This document shows, piece after piece, positions 16,466-25,572 of a stretch of 40,201 nt of DNA (position 1 is the stretch's first letter; the number at the start of each line of letters is the position of its first letter). A program made the position numbers and the translations under genes. Below the pieces are notes generated by a model. It saw only the letters and a list, made by a program, of their open reading frames with translations, was not told the origin of the DNA and made no database searches. Source of the stretch: Bacteroidota bacterium (GTDB taxonomy: Bacteria; Bacteroidota; Bacteroidia; Flavobacteriales; Flavobacteriaceae); contig JAJRRO010000109.1 of assembly GCA_024279425.1 (NCBI GenBank), positions 1-40,201 of the forward strand, read 5' to 3'.

Positions 16466-16835
16466 TCCAAAATGTTATTTATGGGTTGCTATAAAGTTAT
16501 CAATAAATAGCCTTTAGCCCTGGATAATTATTCATTTACAAATCATTGCATCAAACGGGTACATCAAAACCTTCATTCAGAAGGATACATGGGTGAATTT
16601 TTAGAGTACTAGGAGAAACTAACACCATTACGAATGAAATTTGAATGTAAAAAGAAGAATATATGTAATATTACTAAGAGATCTATGAAATGGCCTCCAT
16701 AATTCGTAAATTTCTGTCTAACATATCCAATATCCCAATGACCGACCCACATTACAAAATAAGCACCTCTCCTTTGCAAGCGGTTATCTCAAAACAACCA
16801 TCTTAAATTCATACACCAATGTAAAACAATCAAAC
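16466..16835. other. Divergent intergenic region between AGE lipoprotein and dehydratase genes
   Basis: About 370 AT-rich bases that must contain the promoters of both divergent units. I find no exact TAnnTTTG element, no strong hairpin and no coding remnant; nothing specific can be assigned. Confidence 0.4.
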
Positions 16836-18335
16836 ATGAAAAATGCACTACAACAGATTATAACAAAGAACAAAAGGGAAGAAAAACAATACACAGTTTC
16901 GAGGCAAGCTGAGATAGACAACCCTAGAACAAATGGTGCCCGTCGAAATTTTTTGAAGAAAACAGCCTTGGGTGGTATTGGACTATCTGGTTTTATGGGT
17001 TATTCTTTCGAAGACAACATTGCAGAAACCACTTCAAAGGTGAATAGAGCCTCTGCACCTTCCGAACTCAAAATCACCGATATGAGATATGTGCTCACCA
17101 ATGTTATGGGGGGTACAGCCATAATTCGGATAGATACTAACCAAGGGATTTATGGGCTGGGGGAAGTAAGGGATGCAGCCGATGTTCGCTATGCCCTATT
17201 TCTAAAGGCGCGGATATTGGGTAAGAACCCCTGTAATGTTGAAATGCTCTTTAGAAGTATCAAACAATTTGGTGGGCCAGCCAGACAGGCAGGAGGTGTA
17301 TGTGCCGTGGAAATGGCACTTTGGGACATTTGTGGGAAAGCCTATAATGTTCCCGCTTGGCAATTACTCGGGGGACGATATCGAGATAAAATCCGGCTAT
17401 ATGCAGATACACCACAGGCCAAGAGTGTTGAAGAACAAAAGCGGTTAATAGATTTTAGAATGAATGATCAGGGCTACACTTGGTTAAAAATGGATGTGGC
17501 CATATCTTCTCTAGAAAATGATTCAGGTGCCCTTGTGAATGATAAATTCTGGAGAGATACGAATGGGCGATTATCGCAATGGGGCGATAGACGAAATTAT
17601 ATGTCCTATGGGAACACTGCACATCCTTTTACACAAATTCAGGTGACCGAGAAAGGCTTGGATATTTTGGCTCAAAGAGTGGCAGATGTACGTGAGATGG
17701 TTGGCTGGGAAATCCCAATATCTACCGATCACTATGGGCATTTTGACCTTAATAATGGAATTCGTTTGGCCAAAGCGCTGGATAAATACAGACTGGCTTG
17801 GTTCGAGGATATGATTCCATGGCAACACTTAGATCAATGGAGAACTATCACCGAGGCTATTGAAACTCCTACAACCACCGGAGAGGACATTCATTATTTA
17901 GATAATTTTAAACCCCTTATTCACAAAAGATCGGTAGACATTGTTCATCCTGATTTGGCAACATCGGGTGGACTTCTCGAAACAAAAAGAATAGGCGATT
18001 ATGCTGAGGAATTTGGAATAGCCATGGCTATGCACCAAGCTGGTACGCCGGTTTCTTTTATGGCGAATGTCCATTGCGCAGCTGCCACCCAAAACTTTTT
18101 AGCATTGGAACACCATTCCGTAGATATACCATGGTGGGAAAACCTGGTCAAAACGGTTGGTGGATTTAAGATGATAGATAAAGGATATGCCCCGGTTCCT
18201 CTTACCGCTCCAGGTTTGGGCATAGAGCTGAACGAGGATGTAATTAAGGAACATATACATCCAAGCGATAAAAGTTACTTTAAATCCACGAAAGAGTGGA
18301 ATGAACTGCGTTCACATGATAGGACCTACAGTTAG
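16836..18335 (+). CDS. Mandelate racemase/enolase-superfamily sugar-acid dehydratase, Tat-exported
   Basis: Complete enolase-superfamily active site: KMD (catalytic Lys) near residue 219, metal ligands in STDHYGHFD, LAWFEDMIPW and TTGEDIH, the Asp of DIVHPDLATSGG and the His of AMHQAGTPVSF forming the general-base dyad, then LALEHH. These match the acid-sugar dehydratases (galactonate/mannonate type) more than racemases. The N-terminus, after a hydrophilic leader, has ARRNFLKKTALGGIGLSGFM, a twin-arginine signal, so the enzyme should fold with Mg2+ in the cytoplasm and act outside it. It is 49 bases upstream of an exported RraA-like protein, so its product, a 2-keto-3-deoxy acid, could be cleaved next. 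About 75 extra residues lie between KMD and STDHYG. Substrate cannot be read from the sequence. Confidence 0.85.
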   Translation: MKNALQQIITKNKREEKQYTVSRQAEIDNPRTNGARRNFLKKTALGGIGLSGFMGYSFEDNIAETTSKVNRASAPSELKITDMRYVLTNVMGGTAIIRIDTNQGIYGLGEVRDAADVRYALFLKARILGKNPCNVEMLFRSIKQFGGPARQAGGVCAVEMALWDICGKAYNVPAWQLLGGRYRDKIRLYADTPQAKSVEEQKRLIDFRMNDQGYTWLKMDVAISSLENDSGALVNDKFWRDTNGRLSQWGDRRNYMSYGNTAHPFTQIQVTEKGLDILAQRVADVREMVGWEIPISTDHYGHFDLNNGIRLAKALDKYRLAWFEDMIPWQHLDQWRTITEAIETPTTTGEDIHYLDNFKPLIHKRSVDIVHPDLATSGGLLETKRIGDYAEEFGIAMAMHQAGTPVSFMANVHCAAATQNFLALEHHSVDIPWWENLVKTVGGFKMIDKGYAPVPLTAPGLGIELNEDVIKEHIHPSDKSYFKSTKEWNELRSHDRTYS

Positions 18336-18384
18336 TGGTCAAAAAAATGTATTTAAAACAATAAATAACCATCAAATTTAAGAT

Positions 18385-19320
18385 ATGATTACGAGAATAG
18401 TTTTTACGGCACTTTGTGTATGTATCAGTTTTAGTATAGACGCCCAAGGAGTAGCATCATCACCGGAACATATCAAGGCCTTGACTTCTAATTGGAAAGG
18501 AGAGCGATTTGAAGATGGTAGACCTAAGGTCTCCGATGCGTTGCTGGCACGACTTAAGAATATTCAGATCGAAGAAGCCTGGGGGTACTTACGATCTCAT
18601 AATTATCACAACCAGTATGAAGGTAATTGGGAAATAATACATCCAGACAGTGTAATGACAGGTAGAGCAATTACGGCTCAATACATGCCTTTGCGACCAG
18701 ATTTTCAGAACCATGTAAAGTTAGAGGGGGCGATGGAAAAACGAGATACAGTAGGGGGGAGCAATTCTTGGCCGATCGAAATCCTACAGCCCGGAGATAT
18801 TTATGTAGCCGATGGGTATGGTCGGATTATCGATGGGACTTTAATTGGCTCTAATTTGGGCAACGCCATATATGCCAACTCCCAGAACGGTGTCATTTTC
18901 GATGCTGGTGTCAGAGACCTGGCTGGTCTGCGAAATATCCCTGGTTTTAATGGTTGGTTTCGCGGAGATGACCCGTCTTATCTCCAACAGGAAATGCTGA
19001 CTTCCATTAATAAGCCAGTACGCATTGGAAGAGCCATAGTTTTGCCAGGAGATGTAATACTTGCCAATCGCTTCGGAACCGTTTTTATACCCGCACATTT
19101 GGTGTCTGAACTGGTCATTTCATCAGAAGTTGTGGGATTGAGAGACCTATTTGGATTCCAAAGGTTACGAGAGAAAAAATATACACCAGGGCAAATCGAT
19201 ACACGATGGACGGACAGGATCACCGCCGATTTCATGAGTTGGATTCAAAAATATCCTGATAACAAATTACCGATGACCCGGAAAGAGTTGAATGATTATT
19301 TCGCTTCAAGAACTAAATAG
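18385..19320 (+). CDS. RraA-family protein (HMG/CHA aldolase-like), Sec-exported
   Basis: Class II pyruvate aldolase-like fold. The diagnostic part runs from GDIYVADGYGR (about residue 132) through LIGSNLGNAIYANSQ to GVIFDAGVRDLAGL, giving the Arg-Asp pair that positions substrate and Mg2+ in 4-hydroxy-4-methyl-2-oxoglutarate aldolases. The C-terminal part continues to 311 residues, longer than RraA (about 160) or plain aldolases (about 230). MITRIVFTALCVCISFSIDA is a clear signal peptide, so the protein is periplasmic or surface-associated. It forms an operon with the preceding Tat-exported dehydratase, supporting cleavage of a keto-deoxy sugar acid into pyruvate and an aldehyde. RNase E-inhibitor function is very unlikely. 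Confidence 0.82.
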   Translation: MITRIVFTALCVCISFSIDAQGVASSPEHIKALTSNWKGERFEDGRPKVSDALLARLKNIQIEEAWGYLRSHNYHNQYEGNWEIIHPDSVMTGRAITAQYMPLRPDFQNHVKLEGAMEKRDTVGGSNSWPIEILQPGDIYVADGYGRIIDGTLIGSNLGNAIYANSQNGVIFDAGVRDLAGLRNIPGFNGWFRGDDPSYLQQEMLTSINKPVRIGRAIVLPGDVILANRFGTVFIPAHLVSELVISSEVVGLRDLFGFQRLREKKYTPGQIDTRWTDRITADFMSWIQKYPDNKLPMTRKELNDYFASRTK

Positions 19321-19393
19321 AACAATGGCTATCTAAACCTTAAAAACAAACCAAATCCATTTTGAGAGCATATTAAGGTGTCGTTCCCGCGAA

Positions 19394-19425
19394 TCTGCTT
19401 GTCGGCAGACTCCTTAAAAAGAAGG
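19394..19425 (+). terminator. Weak hairpins after the dehydratase/aldolase operon
   Basis: TCTGC-TTGTCG-GCAGA (19394-19409) is followed by CCTT-AAAAAG-AAGG and a short T run. Either may terminate the upstream operon. The preceding TTCCCGCGAATCTGC resembles dispersed palindromic repeats often seen between genes in this group. Confidence 0.35.
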
Positions 19426-19568
19426 TTTTTGGAACAGGTTCAAATTTTTCTCTTCTTTTTTGCAGAAAGCATTGCGTAAAAAAATTACTGCCCCAGATTT
19501 TAATACATCTGTTTTAAAACCTGTAAAATTCATATTATGTTGCTTATTTACAACAAAATTGATTTTTT

Positions 19569-19588
19569 TGTCTTAAATAAACGACATT
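19569..19588. promoter_or_regulatory. Candidate autoregulatory operator before hipB
   Basis: Immediately before the hipB ATG, TTGTC and CGACAT form an imperfect inverted repeat. The half-site AACGACAT also occurs in two palindromes just after hipA (21152-21212). HipB-type antitoxins bind palindromes at their own promoter, so this is a reasonable operator candidate, though untested. Confidence 0.35.
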
Positions 19589-19876
19589 ATGAACTCTAAA
19601 AAAGCAATTGTCCTTCCTAAATTCAAGAAAATGTTTGAGCAATTAGGGGAAAACATAAAGCTTGCCAGGAAGAGAAGAAAACTTACCACAGAACAGGTTT
19701 CAGAACGAGCCGGTATCCATAGGGCTACCCTTTACCGTATTGAAAAGGGAAACCCAGCCGTTGCCATTGGCTTATATTTTAATGTGTTTAAAGTATTGAA
19801 CCTTCAAGATGACTTCCTGAAACTGGGTACGAATGATGTGTTTGGACGAAAACTACAGGATCTTGATTTATTATAA
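19589..19876 (+). CDS. hipB: HipB-like helix-turn-helix antitoxin/regulator
   Basis: A 95-residue protein with one XRE-type helix-turn-helix: LGENIKLARKRRKLTTEQVS then ERAGIHRATLYRIEKG (turn and recognition helix). The gene ends five bases before the hipA-like gene, the standard hipBA order. HipB neutralises the HipA kinase and represses the operon. The ATG at 19589 is preceded by a motif repeated downstream of hipA (see operator entry). Confidence 0.85.
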   Translation: MNSKKAIVLPKFKKMFEQLGENIKLARKRRKLTTEQVSERAGIHRATLYRIEKGNPAVAIGLYFNVFKVLNLQDDFLKLGTNDVFGRKLQDLDLL

Positions 19877-19881
19877 GTAGT

Positions 19882-21134
19882 ATGGCAGAAGGGAAATTTG
19901 ACATATTTGTGTATGCCGATTGGATCGGATTGCATGGGCCTACATTCATTGGGACACTTTCTGCGCTTTTTGCCAAAGGCAAAAAGGCCTTCAGTTTTGA
20001 ATACGATAAAGATTGGTTGAAAACAGATAGCCAAAGTCTTTTAGATCCCGATATACAGTTCTACTCTGAACCACAATACCCAACTAACAAAGAAAACTTT
20101 GAGATCTTCTTGGATAGTATGCCCGCACATGGGGTAAAACACTTATGCAAAGAAGGGCAACCCAAGAAGCCCGGGCAAAGAATGAAAAAGCTCAAACACT
20201 TTATGAAATAGATTATCTATTGGGCGTATATGACGAAAGCAGGATGGGAGCCTTGCGCTTTAAGACCGAAATGGATGGCTCTTTTTTGGACAATAATGCC
20301 ATAAATCCAACTCCCCCTTGGTCATCCCTGAGAGAGTTGCAGGAAGCCGTGAATCAGTTGGAAAATGATAATCAGAACGATACCATTAAAAAATGGCTTG
20401 CGGTATTGATTGCTCCAGGTTCGTCATTAGGTGGTGCCCGTCCCAAGGCAAACATCTTTGATGTACAAAAGAATCTATGGATTGCCAAATTCCCCTCAAA
20501 AGCGGATACCATTGATAAAGCGGCTTGGGAGTATTTGGCATACAGATTGGCTATTGCTGCAGGAATTGAAATGGCTGAATCTAAAATAGAAAAGATTAGT
20601 GGTCAGTACCATACCTTTTTAACAAAACGTTTTGATAGAGAAAAGGGGAAACGGATACACTTTGCTTCTGCAATGACCATGACAGGTAATACCGAAGAGA
20701 CCATCAGGGATACCCCGCCCAGCTATTTGGAACTTGTTGAGTTTATTGAAACCAATGGAGTCGATGTGCAAGCAAACTTACATCAATTATGGCTTAGAAT
20801 TATATTCAATGTCACTATTTCCAATACAGATGACCATTTGCGTAACCATGGCTTTATTTTGAAGGAAAAAGGATGGGTGCTTTCTCCCGCTTACGACATA
20901 AACCCTTCCATTGAAAAGGATGGCCTAGCACTTAATATTGATATGGATGATAACGCATTGGATTTGGAACTGGCTAAAAGCGTGGGTGAATACTTCCGCT
21001 TGAATGACGAGCAAATGGATACTATCATAAATAAAGTGTTGGAGGTCGTTGTCCAATGGCAAACGCTTGCCACCGAAATTGGAATTTCTCGCGGTGAGCA
21101 AGTAGTAATGGCAGGGGCATTTATGGATGGCTAA
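19882..21134 (+). pseudogene. hipA: HipA-like serine/threonine kinase toxin, split by one frameshift
   Basis: The first frame (19882-20211) carries the N-terminal domain (DIFVYADWIGLHGPTFIGTL). At about 20122-20124 the reading frame is lost; one extra C in the CCC run restores RTWGKTLMQRRATQEARAK and the frame 20145-21134. That part has the kinase core: SSLGGARPKANIFD (phosphate loop), WIAKFPSKADTIDKAAWE, FLTKRFDREKGKR, TISNTDDHLRNHGF (catalytic Asp and Asn) and LSPAYDINPS (metal-binding Asp). Total about 417 codons, normal for HipA (about 440). If the missing C is a sequencing error the toxin is intact; otherwise the system is inactivated. HipA relatives phosphorylate glutamyl-tRNA synthetase or related targets. 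Confidence 0.8.
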
Positions 21135-21151
21135 GCTGATGTATTTATTTA

Positions 21152-21212
21152 ATATGTCGATAAAACAATTAAATTTCGACATATACTTTGATTATGTCGT
21201 TACCAACGACAT
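21152..21212. repeat. Two tandem perfect palindromes sharing an ATGTCG half-site
   Basis: Palindrome 1: ATATGTCGA (21152-21160) and TCGACATAT (21176-21184). Palindrome 2: ATGTCGTT (21194-21201) and AACGACAT (21205-21212). Neither is followed by a T run, so they look like protein-binding sites rather than terminators. The same half-site appears just before hipB. Confidence 0.55.
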
Positions 21213-21295
21213 TCTTAAACCTGCCTACCGATAAGTAAGTCTCAAAAAGTAGGGGTGGAGAACTTGTTTTTGAATGTATAGTTTTTGGAAAAGAT

Positions 21296-21321
21296 AAAAG
21301 CCGACTTTTTAGTCGGCTTTT
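21296..21321. terminator. Strong bidirectional rho-independent terminator
   Basis: AAAAGCCGACT, loop TTTT, AGTCGGCTTTT: an 11-base perfect stem with A and T tracts on its sides, placed between the converging hipA (plus) and lipoprotein (minus) genes, so it can stop transcription from both. Confidence 0.85.
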
Positions 21322-21352
21322 ATAAAGTTTCAATTAAACAGCGATATAAAAC

Positions 21353-22068
21353 CTAATCCAATAAGTCTGCAGCCATTTTAATATTCTCTTTTAGGGCATC
21401 GGCAATATCTTGATTTCCGTCTTCATCGTTTGGATAAATTTCAATCAACCCATCATCGTTAGAGTCCGTGGCCAAACTTAAGTCAATTTGGTTGAGCGAA
21501 TTTAAAAATTGTGAAATATCAAATTGGACCGTAAAATTTACGGTTCCATTTTCTACCAACACTCCAGTATCTCTACCTACATCCAAGTTTTCACTGGTAT
21601 CATGCCAGAAAACAAAAGGTATATCATTAATTGTACCTTCTACATAAATAGATTTATCAAAAAGCTTATCTGTAATAGGTAAATCTTCATCCTTGTGAAA
21701 CTTAAATCGCATTTCCTTATAAAGTCCATCAGGCACAAAAGCATCACCTATGGCTTGGGATAAAGCGTTCTCCTCTTTCAAAAGATCAATTTGGTAAGGG
21801 CCTCTAAATTGAATCTCATCCGTAGCAAGATCACTGGTAGGATCGTCATCATTTTTAAAAACGACATCACGAATAGAGATTTTGAATTCTGTAAAAATCA
21901 CATTAGCATTTGATGCTTTTTAGCTAGTGGCCATCTTGGAAGCATTGGAATTAATGGCACTAAAAGATAGTTTAATACCTCCTTCACTTTCATTTTTAGA
22001 ACAACTGATAATGGCCAAACTACATAAAAATAATCTTTTAATAGCATTAAAATTTGGGGTTTGAACAT
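21353..22068 (-). pseudogene. Lipoprotein of unknown function (DUF4382-like in layout), broken by a stop and a frameshift
   Basis: The longest frame (21353-21901) encodes FTEFKISIRDVVFKND, LLKEENALSQAI, GLYKEMRFKFHKDED, VYVEG-type beta strands and acidic tail SNDDGLIEIYPNDEDGNQ. Upstream in the same frame, past TAA at 21920-21922, comes a lipoprotein signal FLCSLAIISC and KLSFSAINSNASKMATS. The start ATG at 22068 is one base out of frame, at a run of four A's (22049-22052); one more base would give MFKPQIFNAIKRLFLCSL. The gene thus carries a nonsense codon plus a probable homopolymer error. Layout recalls small calcium- or ligand-binding DUF4382-type lipoproteins, but I am not sure of the family. 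Confidence 0.6.
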
Positions 22069-22094
22069 AAATAACAACTTGCTAACGAAACCCC

Positions 22095-22229
22095 CTACTT
22101 TATATTGCTATTGTTGCTTGGTGGTTTAGTGACATGTCCAATATCTTTAAAGGCGTCAACAATAATTAAAATTTCCTTTCCAGAAAGCCCTACAGCCTTT
22201 GTTCTTTGTAATCTAAGAGGACTTTGCAT
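22095..22229 (-). CDS. Small hypothetical ORF, 44 codons
   Basis: ATG at 22227-22229 to TAG at 22095-22097 encodes MQSPLRLQRTKAVGLSGKEI and LIIVDAFKDIGHVTK. The composition is protein-like but there is no homologue I recognise. It lies upstream of the broken lipoprotein on the same strand and could be a leader peptide or a relic. The rest of 22230-22532 shows nothing else. Confidence 0.3.
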   Translation of the reverse strand: MQSPLRLQRTKAVGLSGKEILIIVDAFKDIGHVTKPPSNNSNIK

Positions 22230-22532
22230 TTAAAAGTTACTTTTTATAAATATGTTCGTTAAGGGACATAGCAACAAATAACAGTGTTTAAAATATAGAT
22301 ATTCAATTACTTGAAATACTGGACTTACTATATTTAACTGGACATAAAGTTAAGAGCGTGTTCGCTTTTAAAATTAACTTTGAAAAATGTCAAGAGAAAA
22401 AAGGAATTACACCTTCCCTCTCTTTCTTCGGTCAAGTACAACCAAGACCATAGAAAACAATTGATAGAATTCAAAACAGTCTCTAGAAAGTAAACTAAAA
22501 AAATTTACCTTTATCGATGCAAAAAAAAGATT

Positions 22533-23762
22533 ATGACTGCAAGGGATAGTAAAGGGAAAGATGCTTCATACATCAATCGTTTGAATAAGATTGAAGTTCT
22601 TAAACTTATCAGAGAATCTGAACAACTATCTCGCGCAGCTATTGTAAAGCGAATGGGGTTAAGCGCCCCAACCGTAACTCGAATCGTGGATTGTCTTATA
22701 AAGGACAAGTTGGTTATTATGACCGGTGAAGGTGACTCGACCGGTGGTAGACCTCCTAAACTATTACAATTTGATGGCACCCATGATTTTGTAATTGGCA
22801 TTGATCTGGGTTCAACCACTATAAGGGCGGCCGTTTCTGATCTTGAAGGTAATTTCATTACTGAAATTGAAATGCAAACTGATTTGGAGGGTGGGTTTGA
22901 AAAAATATGTTCACAGCTAGTTCAAGTCATTCGAAAATTAATTCTCCGCTCCAAACTTGATGAGAGTCAAATACTAGGTGTGGGCCTAGCCGTTGCGGGT
23001 CTCGTAAATTTCGAAAATGGAATGATTGCGTATTCTCCTGTATTCAATTGGAAGAATGTTAATTTAAGAACAGAACTGAGTCGGCATATAGCCCTTCCCA
23101 TTTTTTATGACAATGTATCCCTAGTTACAGCCTTAGGAGAACTGGTCCACGGAGTGGGCAAAGAATACAAGAATTTTATCTGCGTCAATGCAGGCTATGG
23201 TATTGGAGCAGGCATTATTATTAACGGTGTTCCGTTTTATGGCAATCATGGGTTTGCTGGAGAATTTGGCCACTTAATCGTAGATAGTAAAAATAGCTAT
23301 GTTGGAAAGGGGGGACTTAGGGGCAGCCTTGAATCCTTGGCCTCAGGATATGGAATTGCTGAGAATGCCAAAAGAAACATAGGTGCCCATAAGAATAGCA
23401 AAATTTTGAATAAAGCAAATGGCAATTTAGAAGAAATTACCGCTAAAATTGTTGTAGACTGTGCAAAGGAGAATGATGCATTCGCGAATGATATATTCGA
23501 TGTAGCAATGGATTGTTGGGGTATAGGTTTAGACGCATTAATTAAACTTTTTGACCCAGAGGCTATTGTAATCTCTGGGGGACTAACTAAAAGCGGGGAG
23601 ATTTTCTTTAAGAAATTAAGAGAGAATATTTTAAAAAATGAGTTTAAACAACTCAAAAACGAGGTGCAGATTCTCCCTTCCTCTTTCGGGGTTGACGCTA
23701 CACTAATTGGTGCTTTATCCTTAGTCATTTCCAAAGTACTTCAATTTGAAGTTAAGTTCTAA
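22533..23762 (+). CDS. ROK-family transcriptional regulator
   Basis: An N-terminal winged helix (SRAAIVKRMGLSAPTVTRIV, residues about 34-53) followed by a ROK sugar-kinase-like domain: VIGIDLGSTTIRAAVSD (phosphate loop), VNAGYGIGAGIIING and GFAGEFGHLIVD. The zinc motif CxCGxxGCxE is absent; the region reads YVGKGGLRGSLESLASG with no cysteines. The usual N-D pair holding the catalytic aspartate reads YDNVSLVTALGE, with Asp and Asn exchanged. Both changes argue for a sugar-sensing repressor or activator without kinase activity. It stands alone upstream of the aldo/keto reductase to polysaccharide deacetylase run and is a good candidate for regulating it. Confidence 0.88.
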   Translation: MTARDSKGKDASYINRLNKIEVLKLIRESEQLSRAAIVKRMGLSAPTVTRIVDCLIKDKLVIMTGEGDSTGGRPPKLLQFDGTHDFVIGIDLGSTTIRAAVSDLEGNFITEIEMQTDLEGGFEKICSQLVQVIRKLILRSKLDESQILGVGLAVAGLVNFENGMIAYSPVFNWKNVNLRTELSRHIALPIFYDNVSLVTALGELVHGVGKEYKNFICVNAGYGIGAGIIINGVPFYGNHGFAGEFGHLIVDSKNSYVGKGGLRGSLESLASGYGIAENAKRNIGAHKNSKILNKANGNLEEITAKIVVDCAKENDAFANDIFDVAMDCWGIGLDALIKLFDPEAIVISGGLTKSGEIFFKKLRENILKNEFKQLKNEVQILPSSFGVDATLIGALSLVISKVLQFEVKF

Positions 23763-24381
23763 ATTCGTAAACTTCATAAATGTATTGGAAGGAATGTTAT
23801 ACTTGATCTTTTGCTTTTCAAATATGATAAATTACCCGCATAGAATTGAAGGCATACTAAATCCGTACAACAGATTTAATGACAATACCGATCACATCTC
23901 ATAATGACCCGCATTTTCTTAATATGTAACGACCTACCATCGGTATTTTTAAAAATGCCCTATATTCTACTATCACTGTCAAATTTGAGATAATTACGTT
24001 TTTCCGACTAAAGATCAACACTCTTTTTAGGAAGTTAAGAATGACATATACCCAGTTTAAACCAGTGGAATAATTTTATCAAACATACTTTCTAACATTT
24101 AATTAGTATATTGCACATTCAACAAAACGCTTTATGTTTAATTTGGTTGTTAACCCGTACGTTTTACTTTGATTAGCCCCTTGGGCCCTAATTTAGTTCC
24201 TTTACAACATTAGCTTTTTAGGGGCAAAGGTATTCGTCAATTCGTGGGCCATAGGTTATAAAGTAGACGAAGGAACTTTAGTTTTTTAAAACCGCCTTCC
24301 TTTAGGATATTTTAAATCCAAGATAGTTGAAAGCCAAGAATTAAATTAGCGAATTGGAATGATTAAAATGAAGTTCAATTT
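23763..24381. other. Long non-coding stretch before the aldo/keto reductase operon
   Basis: About 620 bases with no open frame of note and no repeated element that I can see. It holds the promoter candidate at 24142-24171. The length suggests a long 5' leader or extra regulatory sites. Confidence 0.45.
24142..24171 (+). promoter_or_regulatory. Candidate Bacteroidota promoter (TTTG-N18-TTACTTTG)
   Basis: TTTG at 24142-24145 and TTACTTTG at 24164-24171 match the -33/-7 consensus (TTTG and TAnnTTTG) with one mismatch and an 18-base spacer, close to the usual 19-21. It would start transcription about 200 bases before the aldo/keto reductase gene. Confidence 0.4.
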
Positions 24382-25368
24382 ATGAATAAAAGAACACTAG
24401 GTAAAACCGGATTTAGTGTTGGCGAAGTAGGACTGGGGTGTTGGCAACTTGGAGCAGATTGGGGCCATCCTATAACAAAGGACACTGCGTTTTTGATTTT
24501 ACAAGAAGCCGTGGACAATGGCGTGAATTTTCTTGATACCGCCGACGTTTATGGTAATGGGAAAAGTGAAGAAATTATAGGGGAGTTTATTAAAGATAAA
24601 CGTGCTACCTTAAAGATAGCGACCAAATTTGGAAGAGATGCCGAAACCTTTCCAAATAACTACACGGAAGCAGCCTTACGTAATTCAGTCAAGGCCTCCA
24701 TTGATCGACTTGGTTTGGAATCACTTGATTTATTGCAACTTCATTGTATCCCCATTAATATTCTTAAGAATGGAGAAATATTCCATTGGCTACGTACCCT
24801 AAAAAAAGAAGGGCTGATCAAAAATTTCGGAGCAAGTGTTGAAACGGTGGAGGAGGGTTTAATTTGTCTTGAACAAGAAGGAATCCTTTCTTTACAAATC
24901 ATCTTCAATATATTTAGACAAAAACCTTTGCAAGAATTATTGCCTAAAGCTAAAGGTCTTGGCGTCGGAATTATTGTTAGGTTACCATTGGCAAGTGGTT
25001 TATTAAGTGGAAAATTTACAAAAAAGACTCAATTTCCCGATAATGATCATAGGTGTTACAATCGGAATGGAGAAGCCTTTAATGTTGGTGAGACTTTTGC
25101 AGGCATTCCCTTCGAAAAAGGGGTTGAATTGGCCAATCTAATTGAGAACAGCTTTTTACCCAAAAACATGTCAATGGTGCAATTGGCCTTAAGGTGGATT
25201 CTGGATCATGAGGCGGTAAGTTGTATTATCCCGGGTGCAAGTTCCCCTTCTCAAATCAGATCTAATGCCGAAGTATCATATTTAGGTGCTTTGCCACTCC
25301 ATATTCATATAGCTCTATCAGAATTTTACACGAAGGAAATTCATCAAAATATACGTGGAAATTATTAA
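24382..25368 (+). CDS. Aldo/keto reductase
   Basis: TIM-barrel NADPH-dependent oxidoreductase, 328 residues, no signal peptide, cytoplasmic. Catalytic tetrad: Asp and Tyr in FLDTADVYGNGKSEE, Lys in IATKFGRD and His in LLQLHCIP. Cofactor positions near the C-terminus: CIIPGASSPSQIRSNAE. First gene of the sugar-metabolism run downstream of the ROK regulator. Relatives near Gfo/Idh/MocA genes often oxidise or reduce sugars or sugar-derived aldehydes; substrate not deducible. Confidence 0.9.
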   Translation: MNKRTLGKTGFSVGEVGLGCWQLGADWGHPITKDTAFLILQEAVDNGVNFLDTADVYGNGKSEEIIGEFIKDKRATLKIATKFGRDAETFPNNYTEAALRNSVKASIDRLGLESLDLLQLHCIPINILKNGEIFHWLRTLKKEGLIKNFGASVETVEEGLICLEQEGILSLQIIFNIFRQKPLQELLPKAKGLGVGIIVRLPLASGLLSGKFTKKTQFPDNDHRCYNRNGEAFNVGETFAGIPFEKGVELANLIENSFLPKNMSMVQLALRWILDHEAVSCIIPGASSPSQIRSNAEVSYLGALPLHIHIALSEFYTKEIHQNIRGNY

Positions 25369-25572
25369 ACTAAACTTTGCGGTCTTAATACCACCCCTAC
25401 ATACAATTTGATACTTACAACCCATCAAATATATTATAACAGTTATGTACTAAGCTATATTTTCCTTTGGTAAAGACTTTGAAAAGTATTTTACAAAGAC
25501 AGCCGTTGAAAACTACCTTCCTTTAAATAGGGACAACACATTAACCTAACATTAAAATAAATATTGGTCATT

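Noticed and set aside
18385-19320. RNase E inhibitor (true RraA) role
   Set aside because: The protein has a signal peptide and retains the aldolase Arg-Asp site; true RraA is cytoplasmic and short.
23297-23734. 145-codon minus-strand frame within the ROK gene
   Set aside because: Antisense shadow of a well-supported gene.
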